DNA of 64,000 nucleotides from Leptospira yanagawae serovar Saopaulo str. Sao Paulo = ATCC 700523 (GTDB lineage: Bacteria; Spirochaetota; Leptospiria; Leptospirales; Leptospiraceae): positions 76,001-140,000 of the forward strand of contig NZ_AOGX02000022.1 in the NCBI RefSeq assembly GCF_000332475.2, read 5' to 3'. Below are positions 57,379 to 64,000 of this stretch, one piece after another. The notes beneath the pieces are model-generated. The model worked only from the letters and a program-made list of their open reading frames with translations, did not search any database and was not told where the DNA came from. The stretch's first letter is position 1. The number at the start of each line of letters is the position of its first letter. The translations under genes were made by a program, and so were the position numbers.

Positions 57379-58215
57379 ATGAACCAAACTTTAAAGGGTC
57401 GCACGGTGATCATCACTGGGATTACTGATGCGTCCTCTCTCGCACTCGTTATCGCAAAAGAATGTAAAGACCAAGGTGCCAAACTGATTTGCACCGGACT
57501 TGGAAAAACTCCATTTCATAAAAATTTATCAGAAAACAGTATTAATTTTTTAGACCGCACCTATTCTGATTTTCAAAATACCGTCAAAAAGGAGTTAGGT
57601 GACGATGTGATCACTTTCCCACTTGATGTAACAATCCAAGAAAGTATTGATTCTTTTGCAGATTTCCTTAAAGAAAAAAAGGAATCCGTCCATTCCCTTT
57701 TACATTCCATAGCGATGGACAAAACCATCCGCCAAGGGAAAGTAAAACCAATTATGTCAGTATCAAGAGAAGAGTTTATGGATGCGATGAATGTATCTTC
57801 TTTTTCCTTACTTGCCATTGTCCAAAGTCTTTACAACAGAGAACTTTTGGTGAAAGGCGCATCCATCGTTGCACTCAGTTATTTGGGTGCTGAAAAAGTT
57901 GTGGTTCATCCATATAAAAACATTGGTGTTGCCAAAGCTGCGCTTGAACGTCTTGTGAAAGAAATGGCGATGGAACTAGGAAAGGAAAAAGAAATCCAAG
58001 TGAATGCTATTCGATTTTCTCCTTACCGAGCAAGTAAAGCAGGTTCTGCGATTGAAGGTTTGGAAGAGGCAGAAATCCATTGCAATGAGTCTTCTCCTTT
58101 AGGAAACGCTAAAGCAAAAGATTTGGCAGAAGAAGTCTGTTATTTGTTTCGACCCTCAAATCGCATCACGGGGGAAATACGTCATGTGGATGGTGGTTAC
58201 CACATTCGAGGATAA
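57379..58215 (+). CDS. fabI: Enoyl-ACP reductase, FabI-type SDR
   Basis: Reduces enoyl-ACP in fatty-acid elongation. 278 aa. The N-terminal GRTVIITGITDASSLALVIAKE is the FabI variant of the dinucleotide motif. LLHSIAMD and ALSYLGAEKVVVHPYKNIGVAKAALE match FabI, with catalytic Tyr-x6-Lys (YKNIGVAK). HVDGGYHIRG ends it. A strong AGGAGGA precedes the ATG. Some lineages use FabV or FabK instead; whether this is the sole enoyl reductase cannot be seen here. Confidence 0.9.
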   Translation: MNQTLKGRTVIITGITDASSLALVIAKECKDQGAKLICTGLGKTPFHKNLSENSINFLDRTYSDFQNTVKKELGDDVITFPLDVTIQESIDSFADFLKEKKESVHSLLHSIAMDKTIRQGKVKPIMSVSREEFMDAMNVSSFSLLAIVQSLYNRELLVKGASIVALSYLGAEKVVVHPYKNIGVAKAALERLVKEMAMELGKEKEIQVNAIRFSPYRASKAGSAIEGLEEAEIHCNESSPLGNAKAKDLAEEVCYLFRPSNRITGEIRHVDGGYHIRG

Positions 58216-58230
58216 AACTTTTCACACCTG

Positions 58231-59628
58231 TTAACCAAAGTTAGCTTGTACCAAGTGAACAAAATGGTTTCCACGTTCCTCGAAATTTTTGTACAAATCA
58301 AAACTTGCCCCTGCTGGTGAAAAAATCACTGTCAGGGGTAAGTTTTGCGATTTTCTATCTCTTTCCACGATCCATTGGGTTACATCAATTTTGACTTTTT
58401 CCAAAACTGAAGGAAGGTCATCAAAATAAAAAACAGGCAAACCCACATGGTTTAACTCCTCTTTCCATACTTCTATTGCCTTTCCAAATACATACAAGGG
58501 ACATTCCAATTCTTTCCAACGGTGAAGAAATGGTTCTAGTGGTTCTACTTTGGGGATGCCACCTAATATCAGGTAAAGTGGATTCCCTTTTTGGAATCCC
58601 GAAATACCAGATAACATGGAGTGAAGGTTAGTGGATTTTGAGTCGTTGATAAATCGAATGTGTTTGTACTTTGGATTTAAACTTTCGGTTGGAATGGATT
58701 GGAACCGATGTGGCAATCCTTGGAAAGTTTCCAGTTGGGACTCGATATCATCTTTATTCATTCCCACTGATTCGCAAAGGGCAATGGCAAAACATAAATT
58801 CATTAAATTATGTTTTCCTTTGAGTGGGAAATTTTTTGCATCATATACATTTGTTTTTGTAAGGATTTGATTTGGATTTTGGCTTATAAAATAAGATTCT
58901 CCTTCACCAATCAAATGTAATTGATCCGAGATTGGTTTCGGAAATGGTGTATAGTTAAAAAAGTTTGGATTTACAAAACAATTGTGATGGGTATCATCTA
59001 GATTTTGGATTTTCCATTTGGCAAGGGCATAATTTCCCATCGTTTTGTGTCTTTCTAAATGATCGGATGCTAAATTTAAAATTGCAGATGACGTCAATTT
59101 TAAGTTAGGTGAGTCCTCAAGTTGGTAACTTGATAATTCCAAAACCACAATTTCAATGTCCTCACGACAAAACGATGTGAAAGGAACTCCAATGTTTCCT
59201 CCCATTTTGGCATTTGGGAATTTTTTTTGTAAGAGGTGGAAAGTTAGTGCCGTTGTCGTTGATTTGCCATCGGTTCCTGTAATGCCAATGATCTTTCCTT
59301 TAAAAAAGATTCTACCTAAACTGATTTCACTTAAAATGGGAATCTGTTTATTCTTTGCCATTTCTAAGATGGGATGATTGGGAAGGATTCCTGGGCTTTT
59401 GATCAGGCAATCGATACCTTGTAAAGACTCATGTGGCACATTGTCTGACAAAACATTTGTGTACAATTCTCGATTGGCTTTTTCAGGGCTACGATCGGCG
59501 AGGTTTACTTTTTTACCGAGTGAGCGGAGAAGTTTTGCTGCGGAATCACCTGATGATCCACCCCCTAGAATCAGGAAAGAGTGAAGGTTTTGTAGGTCAG
59601 AAGGACTTGGAATGGAATCAGAAAACAT
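58231..59628 (-). CDS. murD: UDP-N-acetylmuramoyl-L-alanine:D-glutamate ligase
   Basis: Adds D-Glu to UDP-MurNAc-L-Ala in peptidoglycan synthesis. 465 aa from ATG 59628, close to the family length. The N-terminal fold has LILGGGSSGDSAAKLL. Mur-ligase ATP motif is GITGTDGKSTTTALTFHLL; NIGVP, LELSSYQLE, NLASDHLERHKTM and HNLMNLCFA follow, and NDSKSTNLHSM binds the substrate. A GGAG lies about 10 nt before 59628. The frame extends to 59700, crossing the STAS gene start region, without a ribosome site. Confidence 0.94.
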   Translation of the reverse strand: MFSDSIPSPSDLQNLHSFLILGGGSSGDSAAKLLRSLGKKVNLADRSPEKANRELYTNVLSDNVPHESLQGIDCLIKSPGILPNHPILEMAKNKQIPILSEISLGRIFFKGKIIGITGTDGKSTTTALTFHLLQKKFPNAKMGGNIGVPFTSFCREDIEIVVLELSSYQLEDSPNLKLTSSAILNLASDHLERHKTMGNYALAKWKIQNLDDTHHNCFVNPNFFNYTPFPKPISDQLHLIGEGESYFISQNPNQILTKTNVYDAKNFPLKGKHNLMNLCFAIALCESVGMNKDDIESQLETFQGLPHRFQSIPTESLNPKYKHIRFINDSKSTNLHSMLSGISGFQKGNPLYLILGGIPKVEPLEPFLHRWKELECPLYVFGKAIEVWKEELNHVGLPVFYFDDLPSVLEKVKIDVTQWIVERDRKSQNLPLTVIFSPAGASFDLYKNFEERGNHFVHLVQANFG

Positions 59629-59688
59629 TGATTGACACTCCGCTAAAATACGATGATTTTGTAAAATCATATCAGGTTGGGTAAATCG

Positions 59689-60021
59689 GTGCTGAAACAC
59701 GAAGTGAAAGACGGAAAACTAGTCGTTTATTTGGAAGGTCGATTGGACGTTTCTGTGGCAAATGAAGTGGAAGAGGGACTTACAGAACTCATTGATTCTT
59801 TGGGTCATAGAAAGGTTCTCCTCAACATGAAAGACGTGGAGTATATGTCTTCTTCTGGGTTTCGCGCTTGTATCTCTACCTTACGTAAACTCAACTCCAA
59901 AGAGGGATCTCTCAAGATCTCCAATATCAAACCAGCTGTGAAACGGATTTTTGATGTCATTGAACTCACTTCTTTATTCGATATCCATGATACAGAAGAA
60001 GCTGCGTTAAAATCATTTTAA
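59689..60021 (+). CDS. STAS-domain anti-sigma factor antagonist
   Basis: 110 aa of the SpoIIAA/RsbV type. The fold KDGKLVVYLEGRLDVSVANEVEEGL and the phosphorylatable Ser in DVEYMSSSGFRACI are clear. Such proteins bind anti-sigma kinases in their unphosphorylated form. GTG 59689 is favoured over TTG 59677. It lies divergent to murD with a 60-nt gap, and trpC follows 9 nt after its stop. No partner kinase is adjacent. Confidence 0.9.
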   Translation: MLKHEVKDGKLVVYLEGRLDVSVANEVEEGLTELIDSLGHRKVLLNMKDVEYMSSSGFRACISTLRKLNSKEGSLKISNIKPAVKRIFDVIELTSLFDIHDTEEAALKSF

Positions 60022-60030
60022 CCAATCGAT

Positions 60031-60792
60031 TTGAATCCTATTTTACATAAAATTGTAGAAACAAAACATTCTGAAATCCAAGGAAGTCGTGGGAAATCTT
60101 TGCCCACGAGATCGATTCCCATCCGAGATTGGAAATCTCACCTCAAAACAAGCTCTGTTTCCGTAATTGCCGAGTGCAAAAAAGGAAGTCCAAGTGCCGG
60201 AGTCTTAAGGCCCAATTATGACCCAGTGATGATTGCCAAAGATTATGAGGCAGCCGGAGCTCGTGCAATCTCTGTACTCACAGACCAATTGTATTTTTTT
60301 GGATCCTTGGGAGATTTAGAATCAGTTGCTAATTCTGTTTCGCTCCCGGTCATTCGAAAGGATTTTATTTTAGATCCCATCCAGATTGATGAAGCGTATG
60401 CTTATGGAGCTTCTGCAATTTTACTCATTGTTCGCATCCTAACACCGGATCAACTTCGATCCTTACTTGCACATGCAAATGGTTTAGGACTTTCTGTGCT
60501 TGTGGAAACTCATAACGAAAGGGAAGTGAACATTGCCCTCGATGCAGGTGCAACTACAATCGGAATCAATACAAGGGATTTAGATACATTTGAGATCCAT
60601 AAAAATTTAATCGAAGAAATTGCCCCGAAACTAGATCCTTCCATCATTCGTGTGGCTGAATCTGGAATCGAATGTTATGAGGATTGGCAAAAATATAAAG
60701 GAATGATCGATTCGATGTTAGTTGGTACATTTTTCATGAAAAGCCAAAACATCAAACTAGATTTCCATAACTTATTGCATGGAACAAAATAA
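60031..60792 (+). CDS. trpC: Indole-3-glycerol-phosphate synthase
   Basis: Closes the indole ring in tryptophan synthesis. 253 aa with TTG start. VIAECKKGSPSAGVLRPNYDPVMIA, SVLTDQLYFFGS, VIRKDFILDPIQIDEAYAYGASAILLI and INTRDLDTFE are the family motifs; catalytic Lys is in RKDFI and Glu in VETHNE. The C-terminal AESGI follows. It is a single-domain enzyme without the TrpF part. It is separated from other trp genes. Confidence 0.95.
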   Translation: MNPILHKIVETKHSEIQGSRGKSLPTRSIPIRDWKSHLKTSSVSVIAECKKGSPSAGVLRPNYDPVMIAKDYEAAGARAISVLTDQLYFFGSLGDLESVANSVSLPVIRKDFILDPIQIDEAYAYGASAILLIVRILTPDQLRSLLAHANGLGLSVLVETHNEREVNIALDAGATTIGINTRDLDTFEIHKNLIEEIAPKLDPSIIRVAESGIECYEDWQKYKGMIDSMLVGTFFMKSQNIKLDFHNLLHGTK

Positions 60793-60807
60793 ACTGTTCG
60801 GAACAGT
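60793..60807. promoter_or_regulatory. Short palindrome after trpC
   Basis: ACTGTTC-G-GAACAGT, a perfect 7-nt inverted repeat with a 1-nt centre, begins directly after the trpC stop and about 100 nt before the MASE1 kinase ATG. It may be an operator for the kinase. No T tract follows, so it is a poor terminator. Confidence 0.3.
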
Positions 60808-60905
60808 ATATTAAATTTTAAATTTATCATTCTTAAGAAATCAAAGATTTTAAGGTTGTATTTTCTTTTTTTTCCCAATTCATTTGGAAGTGGGTAGAGC
60901 CAATT

Positions 60906-62588
60906 ATGCGTTGGAAGTCAATATTTCAGGCCATATTCCTATTTAGTATCTATATTGCCACGGCGAAATTAGGAATGTCTTATTTTGCCTTCCATCCAAT
61001 GAATTTAGCTGTCCTATGGATTCCATCTGGCATTGGTCTCATCGGATGTTTGTTTTTTGGTTATAAATTCATTCCCGTTGTATGGCTTGCTAGTTTTCTT
61101 GCTAATAAAGATGGTCTCATCAGTAGCCAACATAATCTTACAAGTTTCCAATTGTATTTAAGTATTTGGTTAACATCTGCCGTTGACGCATTCCAATCCA
61201 CACTTGCTTATTATTTTTGGAACAAAAAGATTCGCAAAAATCTCACATCATCGAAAGATAATTTTTATTTCATTGTATATGTTGCCTTTTTATCAAGTTT
61301 GATTTCAATCTTAATTATAGGTGTTATCTTAAATTCGTTTGGTTATTTTTATAAACTATCCGATTCTGAAATTTTTAGAACCTTACTAGTGATCACCTTT
61401 GGAGATACCATCGGAATTTTTATCACAGTCCCTTTGTTTATGGCTTGGAGGAAGGTTGTCTGGAAGGAAATTTCTCCAAAGCTAATTCTGTGGATAGTTG
61501 TTTTTGTATTCATTCAAGGAATCATTGTATTTCAATTTCCATTTTTATTCTTTTTATCATTTTTGATTTTGATTTACATTGGATATAAATTCCAAATCAA
61601 AGGAGTCACTCTCGGCGTTTTGTTTTTATACTTATCAAGTGTGATTATGACCAAGATGGGAGTTGGTCCCTTCATCCAACCGGGGACATTTGATTCTTAT
61701 ATTTATCTCATTTCATTTCTGATCCCATTTGCAATCCTTGCTGAATTTATTACCCTACAATACCAAAGGCTCCTTGCCAATCGGTTTGAACTCGAAAAAA
61801 AAGTTTTGGATCGTACCAAATTGTTAAGAGCTCAAGTCTACGAAAAAAACCAAGCCATCGACGCCTTACATAAATCAGAAACTTTGTTAAGTGAATCGAA
61901 TCGTACAAAAGATATCTTTTTTTCTATCATTGCTCATGATTTACGAAATCCGCTTGGTTCCTTCAAACAAATTACTGAACTATTGTATTCAGAATTTGAT
62001 ACATATTCTAATTCCGAAAAAAAAGAAATTATATTTGAAATCCAAAATGCGGCCTCTCGGGTATATAGTCTTCTTGTTCAGCTGTTAGATTGGGCACGGA
62101 CCCAAACAGGAAATATGCCCTTCCGACCCAAGGAAATTAATTTACGATCCATTGTATCCAAAATCACCGAGCAGATGTTAGCATCAGTTCAAAAAAAAGG
62201 AATTCGATTAGCAATTGAAATCCCTGAAAAGTTTTCATTTATTTATGCTGACTCTGAAATGATCCAAGCAGTGCTTCGGAACTTGATTTCGAATTCGATC
62301 AAGTTTACAAGTGAAAATGGTTTCATTCAAATTTCTGCTTCTGAAGAAGAAGATGGAGTGAGGATTGAATGTAAAGACAATGGAATTGGTATGGACAGTG
62401 CTGATTTGGAAAAATTATTCCGTTTGGACGCTCAATTGACAAGTATTGGTTTGGAAGGAGAAAAAGGCACAGGACTTGGTCTCATATTATGCCATGAATT
62501 TATCAAATTGCATGGGGGAGAGATTTGGGCTACCAGTGAAAAAGGGAAAGGAACAACTGTTAGTTTTCGATTACCAGATCCGAAATAA
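60906..62588 (+). CDS. MASE1-domain sensor histidine kinase
   Basis: 560 aa. The N-terminal 290 residues form a MASE1-type membrane sensor with about 8 helices (AKLGMSYFAFHPMNLAVLWIPSGIGL). A short coiled coil leads to the HisKA H-box FFSIIAHDLRNPLGSF (about residue 340). The catalytic domain has the N-box LRNLISNSIKFT, G1 DNGIGM, and G2 GTGLGLILCHEF. No receiver domain is attached. Its partner is not adjacent. The stop lies 2 nt from the stop of another kinase gene in the opposite direction. Confidence 0.93.
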   Translation: MRWKSIFQAIFLFSIYIATAKLGMSYFAFHPMNLAVLWIPSGIGLIGCLFFGYKFIPVVWLASFLANKDGLISSQHNLTSFQLYLSIWLTSAVDAFQSTLAYYFWNKKIRKNLTSSKDNFYFIVYVAFLSSLISILIIGVILNSFGYFYKLSDSEIFRTLLVITFGDTIGIFITVPLFMAWRKVVWKEISPKLILWIVVFVFIQGIIVFQFPFLFFLSFLILIYIGYKFQIKGVTLGVLFLYLSSVIMTKMGVGPFIQPGTFDSYIYLISFLIPFAILAEFITLQYQRLLANRFELEKKVLDRTKLLRAQVYEKNQAIDALHKSETLLSESNRTKDIFFSIIAHDLRNPLGSFKQITELLYSEFDTYSNSEKKEIIFEIQNAASRVYSLLVQLLDWARTQTGNMPFRPKEINLRSIVSKITEQMLASVQKKGIRLAIEIPEKFSFIYADSEMIQAVLRNLISNSIKFTSENGFIQISASEEEDGVRIECKDNGIGMDSADLEKLFRLDAQLTSIGLEGEKGTGLGLILCHEFIKLHGGEIWATSEKGKGTTVSFRLPDPK

Positions 62589-62590
62589 GT

Positions 62591-64000
62591 TTAATTTGCG
62601 CCATCATTAATGAAATTCGATTTATCAAGATATGGCAGATATACGATAAATTTTGTATTTCCTTTTTGCGATTTGACATCAATGATTCCTTTGTGTTTTT
62701 CGATGATTTGTTTTGAAATATACAAACCAAGTCCAGTGCCTTGTCCTATAGGTTTTGTGGTGAAAAAAGGATCAAAAATTTTATCCAAAATTTCTTTTGG
62801 AACTCCAGGACCTGAATCCTCAATACTCACATAGGCAAATTGATTATTTTTAAGAATGGTTTGGTTGATTTCAATTGTTAGTTTTCCTTTCCCATTCATG
62901 GATTGTATTGCATTTTGAATCATGTTAGTCCAAACTTGGTTGAGTTCATCCGGATAACAATCTATAGGTGGTATGTTAACAAAATTAGTTTTTAATTCTA
63001 TACCGTGTTTAATCGAACCTTGCAGAATTGTCAAAATTTGTTGTAGGGAATCAGACAAATTGATGGTTTTGAGTTCAGCTTTTGGATCAAAATGTGTGAA
63101 GTTTTTTAAAGCTTGTGCAATTTTAATAGCACGGTTTGCGGAAGTTTGGATTGCATTGGTTCCTTGTAAAATGCTTACAATTTTTTCTGCCAACAGTACG
63201 AGAGAAATCGAATTATGTTTGCTTAAAATTTGAATCCATTCACTAGGAATTTCTTTGATTCCTACGTTTGTAAATAAGTCTGCATATTGGTCTCCATAAG
63301 AAATTTGTTTCTCTTGGAAAAGTTGCATGAACTCAGATTTTCGGTGACGGTATTCAGTTCCCGAGGGTAAATCATTTTCTAAAATTGCGTGTTCTACAAG
63401 TGATAAAATGAAAGGATAACTGTTTTTGGAAATAGACTCAAGGTTGGGAATTTGTCTAAAAAAATCGGTTATATTTTCTTTGATTGAGTCACTCGTTAAG
63501 ATAACAGCACTGAGTGGTGAATTGATTTCGTGTGCAACACTCGTGACTGTCATTCCAATGGATGAAAGTTTTTCGGATTGGATCAATTGGAATAAAACAT
63601 CTTTAAATTTGATTTCTGCAGAAACGATTTCTCCCGAAATATGTTTTGATAAAAAGAGGGATTGGAAAAAAACGAATAACAATAACCCGATATTTAAATA
63701 CAAGGTCCCTTGTTTGTGGAGCAAAGTTAAAATGATATCATTGGTGGCGGCAATGATGAGTAAGATTACTGATAAACCTAGGTAGGTTGAACCTGATCGA
63801 ATGTCTTTTATATAACGAAAGATCAAGTAAAAAAGGATCACGAGAGCAATTATAATCAAACATAATACATAAAAATGATAACTGCTGATGGATTGGATGC
63901 TTCCGAAAATTGTATTCAATATCGGGATTAGGATTACAAGTGAATACCCATAAATTATATTTTGGTGTATGTATTCCTTAGTCAAACAGTGGATGTACAT
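62591..64000 (-). CDS. Sensor histidine kinase, probably 7TMR-DISM type, N-terminus beyond window
   Basis: 469 aa visible. An ATG falls exactly at the edge, but the frame probably continues. Four helices (about residues 15-120) resemble the second half of a 7TMR-DISM membrane region (LIIAATNDIILTLLHKQ, GLLLFVFFQSLFLSKHIS). The H-box is VAHEINSPLSAV (about residue 156). About 115 extra residues lie between it and ALKNFTHFD. The ATPase part has MIQNAIQSMNG, DSGPGVP, FDPFFTTKPIGQGTGLGL. The RNA polarity is away from the first kinase's 5' end; the two converge. Confidence 0.85.
   Translation of the reverse strand: MYIHCLTKEYIHQNIIYGYSLVILIPILNTIFGSIQSISSYHFYVLCLIIIALVILFYLIFRYIKDIRSGSTYLGLSVILLIIAATNDIILTLLHKQGTLYLNIGLLLFVFFQSLFLSKHISGEIVSAEIKFKDVLFQLIQSEKLSSIGMTVTSVAHEINSPLSAVILTSDSIKENITDFFRQIPNLESISKNSYPFILSLVEHAILENDLPSGTEYRHRKSEFMQLFQEKQISYGDQYADLFTNVGIKEIPSEWIQILSKHNSISLVLLAEKIVSILQGTNAIQTSANRAIKIAQALKNFTHFDPKAELKTINLSDSLQQILTILQGSIKHGIELKTNFVNIPPIDCYPDELNQVWTNMIQNAIQSMNGKGKLTIEINQTILKNNQFAYVSIEDSGPGVPKEILDKIFDPFFTTKPIGQGTGLGLYISKQIIEKHKGIIDVKSQKGNTKFIVYLPYLDKSNFINDGAN

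Overview
The window reads as a chromosomal segment of a spirochaete of the genus Leptospira. I infer a saprophytic, L. biflexa-like species, because a full sulfate-assimilation set sits beside haem genes. Supporting signs are low-to-moderate GC, an EF-G of the mitochondrial/spirochaete type, a spirochaetal lipobox, flagellar hook genes, a long haem locus with a fused hemC-hemD, and a MASE1 histidine kinase. No phage, integrase, transposase, insertion sequence or CRISPR array was found. Coding density is high and many genes overlap by 1-4 nt (ATGA, TAATG), so most blocks are probably operons.

Layout. 1-4058: a partial unknown gene, a DsbA-like thioredoxin-fold protein, malate dehydrogenase, and a divergent alpha/beta-hydrolase/MarR pair sharing a doubled palindromic operator. 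4006-8575 (minus): LysM protein, amidohydrolase, two cyclic-nucleotide-binding regulators, a tRNA-Arg(CCT) fitted between a regulator and prmC, and prmC. 8676-10796: fusA. 10923-15725 (plus): TrkH-type transporter, an unknown membrane protein, a UbiA/DPPR-synthase-like enzyme, a TlpA-like thioredoxin, an unknown protein. 15769-18176: receiver-like protein, PhaR-like regulator, HEAT protein. 18243-22214 (plus): cysK, topA (apparently without a standard start codon), hemH. 22188-30406 (minus): hemA-hemCD-hemB-hemL-hemE-hemN-hemG, which with hemH gives glutamyl-tRNA to protohaem.

30516-34428: msrB, a 34-bp-period tandem array in a 440-bp gap, a small secreted protein, the RNase P RNA gene rnpB, a NERD-domain P-loop protein whose last codons lie in the rnpB 3' end, and a lipoprotein. 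34432-47963 is a sulfur block: siroheme synthesis (precorrin-2 dehydrogenase, SUMT), cysJI, cysDN, an APS-reductase-type cysH, and the sulfate ABC transporter (sbp, cysT, cysW, cysA). A TauD-like dioxygenase and an N-terminally short SBF-family transporter sit inside it. Together with cysK the window covers sulfate to cysteine. 48144-51842 (plus): fliK, flgD, flgE with a terminator. 51939-64000: a membrane-anchored TPR plus methyltransferase-like protein and its membrane partner, a GAF/HD-GYP protein with a large insertion, a FabI-type reductase, murD, a STAS protein, trpC, and two convergent sensor histidine kinases, the last one cut by the window edge.

The observations I would check first are the non-AUG start of topA, the 34-bp array, the paired MarR sites 21 bp apart, the tRNA inside the prmC operon, the NERD protein with a degenerate helicase core, and the TPR-methyltransferase fusion. 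Most enzyme names are secure from motifs; regulatory elements are inferences from sequence symmetry.
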